Assembly (NCBI RefSeq): GCF_018128285.1
Contig: NZ_CP072380.1
Coordinates: 2,232,001-2,296,000 of the forward strand
Origin: Atopobium sp. oral taxon 416
GTDB taxonomy: Bacteria > Actinomycetota > Coriobacteriia > Coriobacteriales > Atopobiaceae
DNA length: 64,000 nt
Reading direction: 5' to 3'
Each line of letters starts with the position of its first letter. The stretch's first letter is position 1. Below are positions 47,034 through 59,925 of the stretch, piece by piece. Both the position numbers and the translations under genes were made by a program. A model generated the notes under the pieces. That model ran no database searches, was not told the DNA's origin, and was given only the letters and a program-made list of their open reading frames with translations.

Positions 47034-49751
47034 CTACTTAGCCTCAGCCCAGTTGTCACCGTAGGAGACCTCTGCGATCAGGGGTACCTTCAGCTCGACG
47101 ATGTGCTCCATCGTGTCTTTGACGAGCGCAGAGAGTACATCGATCTCGTCGCGAGGGACCTCAAAGTCCAACTCGTCGTGGATCTGCAGGATCAGTTTTG
47201 ACTTCAGACCCTCTTTGCGGATGCGCTTTGGTACCTCCACCATCGCCATCTTGATGATGTCCGCAGCGGTGCCCTGCATCGGATGGTTCATCGCCACACG
47301 CTCCGCAAAGGAGCGCTTCTGGAAGTTGGAGCTTGCGATATCCGGGGTATAGCGACGGCGTCCATAGAGTGTAATCGCATAGCCCTCCCTATGTGCCAAC
47401 TTGATGCACCGGTCGAGGAAGGTTCTCACACCCGGATAGACCTCAAAGTAGCGGTCTATCATCTCCTGCGCCTCTGAGCGCGGGATCTTGAGCGAGTTCG
47501 CCAGGCCATAGGCCTGCTGGCCGTAGACGATACCGAAATTGACAGCTTTCGCGCGTCTGCGCTGGTTCGGTGTCACTTGCTCCATCGGGATATTGAACAC
47601 CCGGCTAGCGGTCATCGCGTGGAAGTCCGCCCCGGATCTGAAGGCTTCGATCAGGTGCTCATCTTCTGAAAGATGCGCCAGCAGTCTCAGCTCAATCTGA
47701 GAGTAATCGCAGGTCAGAAAGACATGGCTCTCCGGCGCGGTGAAGGCCAGGCGGACCCGGTGGCCAAGTTCAGAACGCGTAGGAATATTCTGTAGGTTCG
47801 GGTCGGAGCTGGAAAGTCTGCCAGTCGCCGCCACGGTCTGATTGAGGGTGGTGTGGATACGTCCGTCGGTCCGGATATCGTTCGGGAGGGCATCCAGGTA
47901 GGTAGATTTGATCTTGTTGCGCTCACGGTAATCAAGCACTTCCTGCACTAGGTCGCTCTTCTTCGCAAGCGAGCTCATGACCTCCGCATTGGTGGAATAG
48001 AAACCACTTCTGGTCTTCTTCAGGCCTGCCGTCGGCAATTTCAGAACATCGAAGAGGATGTGGGAGAGCTGGCGCGGGGAGTCGATATTGAACTCCTCGC
48101 CCGCTTTCGCGTAGATGTCCTCCACCACCTGCTCGATCTCACCGTTCAGCCCCTCTGACTGGCTCTTAAAGACTGAGCAGTCTACGTAGAGCCCGGTGCG
48201 CTCCATTCCGGTCAGGACAGGCAATAGCGGCATCTCAAGGTCGGTAAAGAGGTCAATGCACTGTTGCTCCTTCATGGCCTTCGTCAGCGGATCCACAAGC
48301 GCACGGGCTGCAAAGGCTTCAAGCGCAGCTTCCGGATAGGCATCCGTCGCATCCAGGAGCACTGAATTGGGGACGTAGCGTCCATAGACGTCTCGAACCT
48401 GGTAGGACACGCCTTCGGAGCGCAACAGGTAGGCGGCAACTGCAATATCAAAGATATGGGTCGAATCTACCTCGTAGGCATCGATTGCAGCGGGCAGCTT
48501 AGAATCCATCGGGCAAATCAGATGGAGAAGCTCCTTCACATTGCCAGCGGCAAACTTATGGTTGTTCACGATCTCGGTCAGCGCGTTCAGTGCCGCCTTG
48601 CCAGAGAGCCTGATTAGATTTTTGCCGGTGGAAAACCAGAGCGGCGTCTCCTCTTCTTTGTCGAGTGCCAACTTCAGCTGTTTGCCCTCAGTCTGTTGCT
48701 CAAGCGCGACACCGATCCAGTCATCCTCGGAAAACGCCTGTTCCAGGGCCTGTTGGCCTTTCTCATTGTTGAGGACCTTCGGGAGCTTCATCGTGGTCTC
48801 GGTCTTCCCCACTCCGGTCTGTGCCCCAACACCGCCGAGTTTCACCAAGCGCTTCACAATGCCGGTAAATCCGAGTGAGCCGAAGGCTCTCTCGACCTCA
48901 GCCGCGTCAAAGGTCGGGAACTTTGCATCCGCGAGATTGACGTCGATCGGAGTATCGGTACGGATCGTCGCCACCTTGCGGGAGAGCAGCGCGTCGTCGA
49001 CGTGCGCCCGCAGGTTCTCCCCCATCTTGCCTTTGACCTCGTCCTTATGTGCCAGCACCTGATCGAGACTACCGTACTTGACGATCAGGGCTGCAGCCTT
49101 CTTGGGACCGATGCCTGGTACGCCGGGAATATTGTCGGAGGAGTCACCCTTGAGCCCGTAGAAGTCCGGGACCAAATCAGGAGTGATCCCGTGGTACAGA
49201 TCATCCACTGACTCCGGGGTCATCACAGAGACTTCGGAGACGCCCTTCTTGGTAGAGACCACCTTTACATGGTCAGTTGCCAACTGATAGATATCACGAT
49301 CGCCGGTGACAAGGTACATGTCATAGCCCTGCTCCTCACCTTGCTTAGCGAGGGTACCGAGGATGTCATCACCTTCCCAGCCCTCTGCCTCACAAACCGG
49401 GATGTCGAGCGTCTTGAGCAACTCTTTCACCATCGGGAACTGCTCGTAGAGCTCTTTGTCCATCGGCGGGCGCTGCGCCTTGTACTGCGGCAGTATCTCC
49501 ATCCGCACCTTCGGCTTACCCTTATCGAAGGCACAGATGATCCCATCGGGGTGGAAGGTCTCCACCATCTTGATAAACATATTGAAGAAGCCAAAGAGGG
49601 CGTTAGTGGCCCTGCCGTCAGGCGCCGACATCGGCTGGCGGATCGCATGGTAGGCACGGTGCATAAGCGAGTTGCCGTCGATTACGGCGATCTTTTTGCG
49701 CTGCTTCCCTGCCTTTCCCGGCATAGCGGTTGCAGTATCTGTATCGGACAT
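47034..49751 (-). CDS. polA: DNA polymerase I
   Basis: A 905-residue family A polymerase. The N-terminal 5'-nuclease domain (DGNSLMHRAYHAI, GDRDIYQL, GVPGIGPKKAA) is intact. The central region has lost the DxE and other 3'-5' exonuclease residues, so no proofreading is expected. The polymerase domain carries motif A DYSQIELRLLAHLS, motif B RRRAKAVNFGIVYGQQAYG and motif C IHDELDFE. It fills repair gaps after UvrABC incision and replaces RNA primers. Start has GGAGG at normal spacing. Confidence 0.97.
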   Translation of the reverse strand: MSDTDTATAMPGKAGKQRKKIAVIDGNSLMHRAYHAIRQPMSAPDGRATNALFGFFNMFIKMVETFHPDGIICAFDKGKPKVRMEILPQYKAQRPPMDKELYEQFPMVKELLKTLDIPVCEAEGWEGDDILGTLAKQGEEQGYDMYLVTGDRDIYQLATDHVKVVSTKKGVSEVSVMTPESVDDLYHGITPDLVPDFYGLKGDSSDNIPGVPGIGPKKAAALIVKYGSLDQVLAHKDEVKGKMGENLRAHVDDALLSRKVATIRTDTPIDVNLADAKFPTFDAAEVERAFGSLGFTGIVKRLVKLGGVGAQTGVGKTETTMKLPKVLNNEKGQQALEQAFSEDDWIGVALEQQTEGKQLKLALDKEEETPLWFSTGKNLIRLSGKAALNALTEIVNNHKFAAGNVKELLHLICPMDSKLPAAIDAYEVDSTHIFDIAVAAYLLRSEGVSYQVRDVYGRYVPNSVLLDATDAYPEAALEAFAARALVDPLTKAMKEQQCIDLFTDLEMPLLPVLTGMERTGLYVDCSVFKSQSEGLNGEIEQVVEDIYAKAGEEFNIDSPRQLSHILFDVLKLPTAGLKKTRSGFYSTNAEVMSSLAKKSDLVQEVLDYRERNKIKSTYLDALPNDIRTDGRIHTTLNQTVAATGRLSSSDPNLQNIPTRSELGHRVRLAFTAPESHVFLTCDYSQIELRLLAHLSEDEHLIEAFRSGADFHAMTASRVFNIPMEQVTPNQRRRAKAVNFGIVYGQQAYGLANSLKIPRSEAQEMIDRYFEVYPGVRTFLDRCIKLAHREGYAITLYGRRRYTPDIASSNFQKRSFAERVAMNHPMQGTAADIIKMAMVEVPKRIRKEGLKSKLILQIHDELDFEVPRDEIDVLSALVKDTMEHIVELKVPLIAEVSYGDNWAEAK

Positions 49752-49850
49752 GGTTTTGCCTCCATGAAATTAGTTTCTCGCCCCCCTATTGTACCCAAGA
49801 GTCTCGACATCCTGCCTAACAAGCGGACCTGGCACGCGCACATCACGAAA

Positions 49851-49882
49851 GAACCCTCCCGCCCTTGAGGACGAAAGGGTTC
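49851..49882 (-). terminator. Probable terminator of glnN
   Basis: Minus strand GAACCCT pairs with AGGGTTC (seven base pairs, 18-base loop) and is followed by TTTC. It lies 29 bases after the glutamine synthetase stop. The long loop and short T-run make it a moderate candidate. Confidence 0.5.
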
Positions 49883-49910
49883 GTTGCTGCCGTATAATGG
49901 GCGTTTACCG

Positions 49911-52001
49911 TTACACGTAGAAGAGCATCTTGTTGTAGCTCGGGACCGGCCAATACTCATGGCCGCACACTTTTTCCATACTGTCGATGAGGCTGCGCAG
50001 CTTCTTCATAGCCGGAATCACGTTGTCACGGTAAGCATAGTCTTCGTCCTGGATATTATCGTTGGCCTTCGCTTCACTGTTGACCTTTTCCAGCTCGTTG
50101 ACCGTGTCGGTGATCTGGGCGATCTTGTCGGTCGCATCTTGCACCATGTTCTTCTCAGTCGGCGCATCGATCCCGATCGCCCGCTTGGCCTCGACGGACT
50201 TGGACAGATCGGAGGAGAAGCGGATGATCGCGGGCAGATACAAGTGGTGCGTCATGTACACCATCGTATTCACCTCGATGTTCAGGAGCTTCGCATACTG
50301 CTCCGCCTTCGCGGAGTAGCGAGCACGGACTTCCTTCTCGCTCAGGACATCGTACTTCTTAAAGAAATCGATGTTCTCCTTCTTGATGATGCAGGGAAGT
50401 GCATCTGGGGTGGTCTTCAGATTCGGCAGGCCTCTGCGCTCTGCTTCCTTCTCCCACTCCTTAGAATAGCCGTTGCCCTCAAAGAGGATCCGCTGGTGAT
50501 CACGGAAGGTGTGGCGCACAAAGCGCATCGCGATATAGACGAAGTCCTCTTTTTTGACTCCCGCCATGTAGTGGACGAAGCGATCGCACTGCTCCGCCAC
50601 CGCAGTATTCAGCACTACGTTGGGGTCAGAGAGGTTCTGTTGGCTGCCACACATACGGAACTCAAACTTGTTGCCAGTAAAGGCGAAGGGGCTCGTACGG
50701 TTGCGGTCAGTGTCGTCGCGCAAGAAGTTCGGGAGCGCCGGGACGCCCAAGTCCATCATCTCGCGGGTCGGGGATTCAGGTTCTTCCTTCTTGATCAGCG
50801 CTTCGACGATCGGGTGCAGCGCATCGCCCAGATATACCGAGATGATCGCCGGTGGCGCCTCGTTGGCACCCAAACGATGGTCGTTCCCGACAGAAGCAAC
50901 CGAGGCACGCAACAGATCCGCATGGTTGTCGACCGCGGCAACGAGGCACGCTAAGAAGACCAGGAACTGCAGGTTATCCTCCGGATCATCGCCCGGCTCG
51001 AGCAAGTCCTTGCCGTCTGCCACGAGCGACCAGTTGTTGTGCTTGCCGGAGCCGTTCACGTAGTCAAACGGCTTCTCATTCTGCAGGCACGCCAGGTTGT
51101 GGCGCGAAGCGATGAGCTTCATCTTTTCCATGGTCACGAGGTTGTCATCGATTGCGACCGGGCCTCGCTCATAGATATTGGCCAGCTCGTGCTGGCAAGG
51201 CGCCACCTCATTGTGCTTCGTTTTGGCAGGGATACCGAGCTTCCAGAGCTCATCGTCTAGCTCCTTCATAAAAGAGGAGACAGCGGGGCGGATCGCACCA
51301 AAATAGTGCTCCTCGAGCTCCTGACCCTTTGCGGGCTCACAGCCGAAGAGTGTGCGTCCCGTGAGGATGAGGTCCGGACGGGTCTTGTAATCTTCCTCAG
51401 TGATCAGGAAATACTCCTGCTCAGGACCGACGGTCGTATGGACGCGTTTCGGAGTCTGTCCGAAGAGCTTGAGCACCCGCTTGACCTGCTTTTCGAGCGC
51501 TACCTCAGAGCGCAAGAGCGGGGTCTTCTTATCGAGGGCCTCACCGGTATAGGAGATAAAGGCAGTCGGAATGCAGAGCACTTCGTCTTTGATAAAGACG
51601 GGGCTCGTCGGATCCCATACGGTATAGCCGCGGGCTTCAAAGGTCGCACGCAGACCACCGGAGGGGAAACTGGACGCATCCGGCTCTCCCTGGATCAGTT
51701 CTTTGCCAGAGAGTGCCATCAGCACCGTGCCGTCTTTGCGTGGATTGATAAAAGAATCGTGCTTCTCAGAGGTAATCCCAGTCAGCGGCTGGAACCAGTG
51801 CGTGTAGTGCGTGGCCCCATGCTCGAGCGCCCACTCTTTCATTGCGTGCGCGACCTCGTTTGCGATATCGAGGTCGAGATCATCCCCCGTATCGATCACA
51901 TGCTTCAGCTTCTTGTACGTTGGTTTTGACAGCCGCTCCTGCATGTCTACATCGGTAAAGCGCAGGAGACCATACTCTGACGTAACCTTATCCTCTGCCA
52001 T
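49911..52001 (-). CDS. glnN: Glutamine synthetase type III
   Basis: A 696-residue GSIII, much longer than the about 450-residue GSI enzymes. Typical segments include [11 protein letters not shown] and EKHDSF near the N-terminus, [10 protein letters not shown] (metal-binding Glu), [23 protein letters not shown] and [17 protein letters not shown]. It makes glutamine from glutamate and ammonia in the cytoplasm and probably feeds HisH and other amidotransferases. It stands alone with a good AAGGGGG ribosome site and its own terminator. No GlnR-type site was recognised in its short upstream stretch. Confidence 0.96.
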   Translation of the reverse strand: MAEDKVTSEYGLLRFTDVDMQERLSKPTYKKLKHVIDTGDDLDLDIANEVAHAMKEWALEHGATHYTHWFQPLTGITSEKHDSFINPRKDGTVLMALSGKELIQGEPDASSFPSGGLRATFEARGYTVWDPTSPVFIKDEVLCIPTAFISYTGEALDKKTPLLRSEVALEKQVKRVLKLFGQTPKRVHTTVGPEQEYFLITEEDYKTRPDLILTGRTLFGCEPAKGQELEEHYFGAIRPAVSSFMKELDDELWKLGIPAKTKHNEVAPCQHELANIYERGPVAIDDNLVTMEKMKLIASRHNLACLQNEKPFDYVNGSGKHNNWSLVADGKDLLEPGDDPEDNLQFLVFLACLVAAVDNHADLLRASVASVGNDHRLGANEAPPAIISVYLGDALHPIVEALIKKEEPESPTREMMDLGVPALPNFLRDDTDRNRTSPFAFTGNKFEFRMCGSQQNLSDPNVVLNTAVAEQCDRFVHYMAGVKKEDFVYIAMRFVRHTFRDHQRILFEGNGYSKEWEKEAERRGLPNLKTTPDALPCIIKKENIDFFKKYDVLSEKEVRARYSAKAEQYAKLLNIEVNTMVYMTHHLYLPAIIRFSSDLSKSVEAKRAIGIDAPTEKNMVQDATDKIAQITDTVNELEKVNSEAKANDNIQDEDYAYRDNVIPAMKKLRSLIDSMEKVCGHEYWPVPSYNKMLFYV

Positions 52002-52070
52002 CGCTCATCCCCCTTAGGTGTCTTAAAAGCGCCTGTCGGATTTGCTAACAACAATATTCAGCGTACACAT

Positions 52071-53520
52071 TTTGAAGTGGTATTGCAGAATTTTCTTCAG
52101 AGTACCACGGAACATGGGCGCAGGTTCAAAGTGGGAACCGAGACGAAAAAGGCTCTTCGCTACTTATGGTGGACAGCACTCCTGCATCCCCTTGAGCACG
52201 TGGTACCCGGACAGCCAAGATTTTGGCGACGGATGCGATCCAAAGGTTGCGATATAGATGCTTAAGGCAGGTATGCTGACAAGGCTCTCTAAGAGATCCC
52301 AGGGGGCTTAGAGACGAAAGGGGGCTCTTCGATGTCTGGTTTAAGGAGCGCAGATGAGTGCAGGACATCCTGCATGTGAGGGTGGTACACGTCAGGGCCA
52401 GGTAAGTGGTGAGTCCTGCCTTCCACAGGCGCTGTAGCACCTGTGGCAGACGCAAGAGGATCTTGTGGCATCTCGATATCTGGCAATACGAGACGATTGT
52501 ACACGGCGCAGTGTTGAGGCCCCAAAGACGGCGTGCATGCCGCAAGGATACTCTGGGAGGTGTGGCCGAAGACGCATCGCGGCGCTCTTTGAGGCCCAGC
52601 TGATCGTTTGTCATGAGCGTTGTGGCCATAAGCCTCTGCACGAGACAGCCCATGCGCATATGGAGACTGCTTGGGAAGGCGACATCGAAGGCAAGGGACG
52701 CAGCAGACTATTCCAGAGTCGTGTGTGTAGGCACAGACGACACCGCCAAAAGGTGCGACCAAAGCTGTATCAGCATCATGGCTGACCTCGACTACCAGCG
52801 CACCCCCGCCATCACGGAAGGCAAAGGACAAAGGTGACACAGGCAGGCTCTGAGATGAGCTTAAAGGAGCACACGGGGACAGGACGGAGATCTTAGAGGT
52901 CATACGCGACATAGCAAAGGCATAACTCCCTGGGAGTCACCGCAGCGATGCCCCAGGCCGCCCAGATCCTGGACAGCTTCCATGTGGTGGCAGCTCTTCA
53001 CAAAGGCGACAGACCCTGTGAGGTGCACGCAGAGGCGCGAGTCGGCGAAGAAGCACAAGGATGCTTACCCAGACGAACTTACGCATGGCTAAAGAGAAAG
53101 AAGAGCCTCACAGAGTGCCGGCTTGCGAAGAGGGAGGAGCTCGACCCTGCGAAGACACATCTCAGGGGGGCGCGTGCCTGTCAGACGGCAAAGCGATGCA
53201 GGACGTCTATGGCTGCCCCGACAGAGAATCTACAGCCAAAGCCCCAGACCGGCTCTGTTTGTGGATGATGCACTCTGCTGTGGCTAAGATCAAGAGGATG
53301 GCAGGTACCTTTAGGCAGGAGCGTAAGGGAATCTTGAACTGGTGGAGGAGGGATCCACCAATTCGTTTCTCGAAAGGCTCAACTCCCCCGCCCAGTCAGC
53401 AAAAAGCACTGCCAGCGGCTTCAGAAGCATCGCCTACAACAAGACGATAATCTTCTTCAGACTGGGAAACTCAACTTCTCGGTCCAGAGTCAGCTTGCAT
53501 GCGCTATCCACTAGAGACGT
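52071..53520 (+). mobile_element. Decayed ISL3-family transposase (insertion sequence remnant)
   Basis: Plus-strand fragments in several frames match the DDE region of ISL3 transposases. VCVGTDDTAKRCDQSCISIMADLD corresponds to the GIDExxxxRGHxYVTVVxD strand; near 52948, QAAQILDSFHVVAALHKG corresponds to PxAxIVFDRFHVVK, with TYAWLKRKKSLTE downstream; the FLERLNSPAQSAKSTASGFRS segment corresponds to the C-terminal EGxNxxIQxxKRxARGYR. Multiple stops and frameshifts separate them, so the element is dead. The N-terminal zinc-finger/HTH part is hard to read. No terminal repeats were found. Confidence 0.78.
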
Positions 53521-53585
53521 CGAAGAGCCGAACAAGCCCTGCTGCCTGAAAGCAGCAAGGCCCAGAAATAACACTGTTAGAGACG

Positions 53586-54143
53586 CTAGTCTTCAAGTCT
53601 GTTGTCCGACTTATCTGACTTCATCTTAATGCCCTCAATCAAACCGACGATACCCGTGTACACCAGGGCGACCCCAGTGACGATCATGGACACGTCCGCC
53701 ATCATGAACGGCGACCACATGACCATGAAGCCCAGGATAATCATCAGGACACCGCCGAAGATCTGCCAGCCGGTGTGCGTAGCGCCAAACGCGCGCGCGG
53801 CGTTCACGAAGTAGAGGAAGTTGAAGCCGAAGATGATCAAGTCGATACCAATCAGGATGAAAATCCAGGCAACAAAGAACTGCGGCCAGTTGACGATCAT
53901 GAGGCCCAGGAAGAAGTCCAAAAGTCCTTCGAAGAGCTCAATCTGCGACAGCAGGATACTGAAGTGGGCAAAGGAACTGATCAGAGCGACGATACCGCCG
54001 ATCAGCAGAAACCAGCCGGTAGCCAATGTGATAAACATCGTGGCGCCGGTGGGGTGCGTGAAGGCGAGGATGCCTAGAACGATCGAAATGATGCTGCTGA
54101 CAATGACTGACAATTTGGAGCGTCTTACATGTATATCAAACAT
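53586..54143 (-). CDS. HdeD/DUF308-family membrane protein
   Basis: A 185-residue integral membrane protein with about six hydrophobic segments in three hairpin-like pairs, the pattern of HdeD/DUF308 (SIISIVLGILAF, GWFLLIGGIVALISS, GVLMIILGFMVMW). It has a charged C-terminal tail. E. coli HdeD contributes to acid resistance, but DUF308 proteins in general have no defined biochemistry. Start at 54143 has AAAGGAGAG upstream. A second DUF308 gene lies 1.6 kb upstream. Confidence 0.82.
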   Translation of the reverse strand: MFDIHVRRSKLSVIVSSIISIVLGILAFTHPTGATMFITLATGWFLLIGGIVALISSFAHFSILLSQIELFEGLLDFFLGLMIVNWPQFFVAWIFILIGIDLIIFGFNFLYFVNAARAFGATHTGWQIFGGVLMIILGFMVMWSPFMMADVSMIVTGVALVYTGIVGLIEGIKMKSDKSDNRLED

Positions 54144-54318
54144 AGTTGCTCTCCTTTTATCGATCTGTATGAGAACTATCGTCTAAGCGATAGATAATCT
54201 ACCCACTTCACACTTAGATTTCAATCAGAATACGTTCTTTTTACCTTATTTGAGATAATACCAGGCTGCTCGAGCTCTCTGTCAGTCTACGGGCAGGCGG
54301 TAGAGTATCACTTCCTAT

Positions 54319-54351
54319 AAAAATCGTGCAGCATGCTGTGCGCCACGCGAT
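54319..54351 (-). terminator. Candidate terminator of the iron-type binding protein gene
   Basis: On the minus strand ATCGCG and TGCGAT-like arms (six pairs, one G-U) enclose a perfect CAGCATGCTG palindrome, and TTTTTATAG follows. It lies 28 bases after the stop at 54379. Confidence 0.5.
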
Positions 54352-54378
54352 ATTTCATGCACGGTATTCTTGTCGCGC

Positions 54379-55515
54379 TTAGCTGTTCTGGAAGCGGGAA
54401 TCTTTTCCGCCGCCAAGGGCATCCATAATCTCCCCTACATATTCTTTCGTGTTGAGGCGGGCATCCTCGAAGTCGTAGTCGATCGTATCATCCGGATTGA
54501 GATGGTGCTTTGAGATTTCGCTCGGCTGGTGGGCGGTGTCGATCACAAGGGTCTGGTAAGAGCCGTTTTTAGCCGCAAGCTCCACACATTCCGGTGAGAG
54601 CGCATATTCAAGCCAGAGATGTGCAGCGTTGGGATGCGCGGTACCGATCAGTGCCGCCGTTGCGCCGACCTCGTAGGAAGCCCCAGAGGTAGGTATCACC
54701 AGTCCGATATTTTCGTAGCCGTTATCCTCGATCTGGGCAACTCCGTCATGGAGGAAGCCGATACCGATGACGCACTCACCGGAGCCGATGTTCTCCGCCG
54801 GGCCGCCCCCGGTCTTGGTGTATTCCTGCACGTTCTTATCGAGCTGAGTCAGATACTCCAGACCCTGCTGGTGGCCGTACTCCTGGATGACTGTGTTGAG
54901 GATCAGCCGCGCGGTGCCGGAGGTCTGATAGTTCGGCATCCAGATGAGCCCCTTGTACTTATCATCAACCAGGTCAGGCCAGTCCTTCGGGGCATCGATG
55001 TTGAGTCGCTCGATCTCATCCTTGTTGTACATGAAGCCTAAGAGACCTTTGTAGATACCGAACCAGTCATTGCGCTGGGAAAGATAGACATCGTTCATCA
55101 GGTGGGAAGAGTTCGCGGGCGTATAGCTAGCATCCAACAGCCCCTCATCGGAAAGCTCGTTATACGGATCGGTAGTACCGCCGAACCACACGTCGAACTG
55201 AGGGGACCCATTGCTGTTCTCGATCAGAGTCTGCCCCTCAATGGAGGAGATACGCTTGTAGCTTACATCGAGCCCGTAGAGCTCGTTGAAGTGTTTGCAG
55301 GCTGCACCCAGATAATCCTCACCGCAGGAGCCCAAAACTTGGAGGCTTCCTTCTCCTTTTGCTGCATCAACGAGGTTAGAGTCCGCCCCCACAGCGCTTT
55401 GACCGGAGGTCCTGACACTCGGCGTGGAGCTTTCGTTCGAGCAGGCAGCAAGGCCAAACCCGAGTGTCCCTAGCCCAGCCAGGCCCAAGAAATTCCTGCG
55501 TGTAAGGTTGCTCAT
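54379..55515 (-). CDS. Iron(III)/small-ligand-type ABC solute-binding lipoprotein, orphan
   Basis: A 378-residue periplasmic-binding-like protein of the FbpA/AfuA type (family 1/6). The N-terminus LTRRNFLG (Arg6-Arg7) and lipobox LAAC (Cys25) indicate a Tat lipoprotein. Family-like segments are FDVWFGGTTDPYNEL, YKGLIWMPNYQTSGTAR and GECVIGIGFLHDG. No permease or ATPase of this class is next to it; it stands between two DUF308 genes. The ligand could be ferric iron, thiamine, phosphonate or a polyamine; sequence alone does not decide. Confidence 0.8.
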   Translation of the reverse strand: MSNLTRRNFLGLAGLGTLGFGLAACSNESSTPSVRTSGQSAVGADSNLVDAAKGEGSLQVLGSCGEDYLGAACKHFNELYGLDVSYKRISSIEGQTLIENSNGSPQFDVWFGGTTDPYNELSDEGLLDASYTPANSSHLMNDVYLSQRNDWFGIYKGLLGFMYNKDEIERLNIDAPKDWPDLVDDKYKGLIWMPNYQTSGTARLILNTVIQEYGHQQGLEYLTQLDKNVQEYTKTGGGPAENIGSGECVIGIGFLHDGVAQIEDNGYENIGLVIPTSGASYEVGATAALIGTAHPNAAHLWLEYALSPECVELAAKNGSYQTLVIDTAHQPSEISKHHLNPDDTIDYDFEDARLNTKEYVGEIMDALGGGKDSRFQNS

Positions 55516-55646
55516 TGTCTTCTCCCTTAAATGTCTGCTCTTAAGAGCAGTCGCATCCCTCTAGTCATCTCTAGGGTAGTACAACTCACTGAAGGTAAGC
55601 TGTCTCAGCACGTGAAACACAGCAATTCGCTCCGTTTGCCGGTACC

Positions 55647-55678
55647 AAAAAGGCGCAGGCACATGAAGGTGCCTACGC
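55647..55678 (-). terminator. Rho-independent terminator of the 55709-56236 gene
   Basis: Minus strand GCGTAGGCAC pairs fully with GTGCCTGCGC (10 pairs, one G-U) around a six-base loop, followed by CTTTTT. It lies 31 bases after the stop. Confidence 0.88.
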
Positions 55679-55708
55679 TTTGACAGACAATCAATCGTTT
55701 TAGAGAGC

Positions 55709-56236
55709 TTAGTGTTTGATTGGATCGTTCTCCATCGCCATCGACGCCGCAATCTCGGTGATACCGGCAACCAGAAGAGCGATGCCGGAGATGATCGTCA
55801 CCACGTGGATGAACGCGAATGGCGCGATTGCCATCAGCACGCCCAGGATCATGTCACAGACGCCGCAGAAGACGTCGCGGGTGCTCGACTTCTCTTTGCC
55901 CTCATCGAAGGCGGTGATGCCGATACCGAGGACAACGAGACCGAGGATAATGAAGACGATGTTGATGAAGGCATCCGGAGCAAGCATCAGGACCAAGCCG
56001 ACAATGAGCGTGACGATACCGACACCGACTTGGGTCTTGTCGCGGTCGCTACCGACAATCGCATCGGTGATGCGGCAGATACCGAGGATGATCGCAATGA
56101 TACCGGCAAGGCGAACCAGCCCCAAAACAGTCTCCTCACCGTAGGCGAAGGAGATGATGCCCAGAAGCGCCAGCAGCACGCCGCTTACCATCGTGCTTGT
56201 CTTCGTGTGTCTAAAAACACGTTCCAGAAAATTCAT
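55709..56236 (-). CDS. DUF308-family membrane protein
   Basis: A 175-residue protein with six hydrophobic segments (MVSGVLLALLGIISFAYG, LAGIIAIILGIC, IVTLIVGLVLML, IVFIILGLVVLGIGI and two more), arranged as in the DUF308/HdeD protein downstream. A short charged loop (DEGKEKSSTRD) sits between the fourth and fifth. No function is known. It has its own terminator and a GGGAGGG ribosome site and is probably monocistronic. Confidence 0.78.
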   Translation of the reverse strand: MNFLERVFRHTKTSTMVSGVLLALLGIISFAYGEETVLGLVRLAGIIAIILGICRITDAIVGSDRDKTQVGVGIVTLIVGLVLMLAPDAFINIVFIILGLVVLGIGITAFDEGKEKSSTRDVFCGVCDMILGVLMAIAPFAFIHVVTIISGIALLVAGITEIAASMAMENDPIKH

Positions 56237-56494
56237 CGTATGTCCCTCCCTGTGAAAAGGGTTTTAGCTTCAAACTCTAAGAATTCTTTCTACCCAACAC
56301 AAATGGGCGGTATAACCCGCAAAGGTTAAGTCCACCACACTCACATTTTTCATCATACTATCCCCCATGCCGTATCTGTCCGACGAAACCCTGCCCGAAT
56401 GCCTTTTATCGCGCGTTTTATGGGATACCTTGGGTAAAGTGGGTAGGTAAAACGTTATATATGCAAGCGACCGTAAAGGAAGCGAGAAAACTAC

Positions 56495-57445
56495 ATGCCT
56501 GCCTTGATAGTTCATTACCTCTATGCAAAGGACGTGGAGTCTACCCTACCCCCGGATACCCTCTCAAGTGAGGAAGAGACTCTCGCCTTTCGCCTCGGTG
56601 CCCAAGGCCCTGATCCCTACTTTGTCCGCTACCGTGGCATCATCCAAAATGACCGCACCTGCCACAAGTTCGCGCACAACATGCATGCGGAATACATGAC
56701 GAAAGCGCTGACCTGCCTGAGGGACAATATCAAAACGCTCCCCCAGGATGAACAGCGCATTGGGAGAGCCTTTGCGCTCGGGATGCTCGCCCACTACCTC
56801 ACCGATTCCGCCACACATCCCTTCATCTATGCGGAGGAATACGCGCTGCAGCACGCGGATCCGTCACTTGTCGACACCGGCAGCGAAATCCATGCGGTGA
56901 TCGAGGCAGATCTCGATTCCTGGCTGCTCTGGGAGAAGGAGCAGGAGGACGCCTCCTCAGGGGATGCATCGCTCAGGGCCCTCGAGCACACCCGCCGTAT
57001 CACCGATGCCGCCGGAGCACTCCTTTCACAGGTTGCCATTGAGGTCTTCGACCTCAATGTGGAGCCTACACAGTATGCCTCTGCAATCAAGGACTACCAC
57101 CACATCTACAACACGCTCGAGCCGAGCGGCAACATGGTCGAACAGGCCTATTCCGGCATTGAGGGCGTCTTCAGGGATCATTCAATGCTGCAGGCGCTGT
57201 GCCACCCGAGTATCAAGACTCAAGAGTGCACTTCTGCCAACACCGCGCACCATACCTGGAAGGACCCGAACACCGGCAAGGAGTCAACCGATAGCTTTGG
57301 TCAGGTCTATCAGACCGCGGTCGATATGTTCCCTGAGGCAGCTCAGGCCTTCCTGGCCGGCGAAGACCTCACAGAGGTTACGCACCATATCAACTACAAC
57401 GGCATCCATCTCAATGACGAGGAGACCGAGCCTGCACGCCAATAG
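56495..57445 (+). CDS. Zinc-dependent phospholipase C-like protein
   Basis: A 316-residue protein of the Zn_dep_PLPC type, common as uncharacterised proteins in Coriobacteriia and clostridia. The N-terminus PALIVHYLYAKDV and the histidine/aspartate pattern (GAQGPDPYF, HKFAHNMHAEYM, GMLAHYLTDSATHPFIY, GSEIHAVIEADLD) fit the metal-binding helices of this family. There is no signal peptide, so it may be cytoplasmic and might act on something other than phospholipid. It is divergent from the DUF308 gene, in a 258-base intergenic gap, and stands alone on its strand. Confidence 0.78.
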   Translation: MPALIVHYLYAKDVESTLPPDTLSSEEETLAFRLGAQGPDPYFVRYRGIIQNDRTCHKFAHNMHAEYMTKALTCLRDNIKTLPQDEQRIGRAFALGMLAHYLTDSATHPFIYAEEYALQHADPSLVDTGSEIHAVIEADLDSWLLWEKEQEDASSGDASLRALEHTRRITDAAGALLSQVAIEVFDLNVEPTQYASAIKDYHHIYNTLEPSGNMVEQAYSGIEGVFRDHSMLQALCHPSIKTQECTSANTAHHTWKDPNTGKESTDSFGQVYQTAVDMFPEAAQAFLAGEDLTEVTHHINYNGIHLNDEETEPARQ

Positions 57446-57569
57446 CCTGAGGACAGGCAGTAGACCTGCAGATATGGCTGCACCATATACAGAAACCGCA
57501 ACTGCAAAGAGGAGCACACTCACCCCTCTCCGCATCTTTTAATCCATAGGTACAGTCAGCTACACACAG

Positions 57570-59795
<2,226 letters not shown>

Positions 59796-59925
59796 TTATC
59801 TTAGCGCAACGCAGGGAGCGTCTGGCATGGAGGAACCCGACAAAGTCCAAAGACACGCTACAACGAGGGAGGCCCCACCTCCCACAAGCGATGAAGCCTC
59901 CTCAAATCATGGGGTACCAAGGGTC

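Noticed and set aside
49884-50954. 356-residue plus-strand open frame over glnN
   Set aside because: Complete overlap with glutamine synthetase on the other strand and no family match; a GC-driven shadow.
52289-52912. 207-residue minus-strand frame over the ISL3 remnant
   Set aside because: The plus strand carries readable transposase fragments; the minus frame has no family resemblance and low-complexity Ser/Pro/His content.
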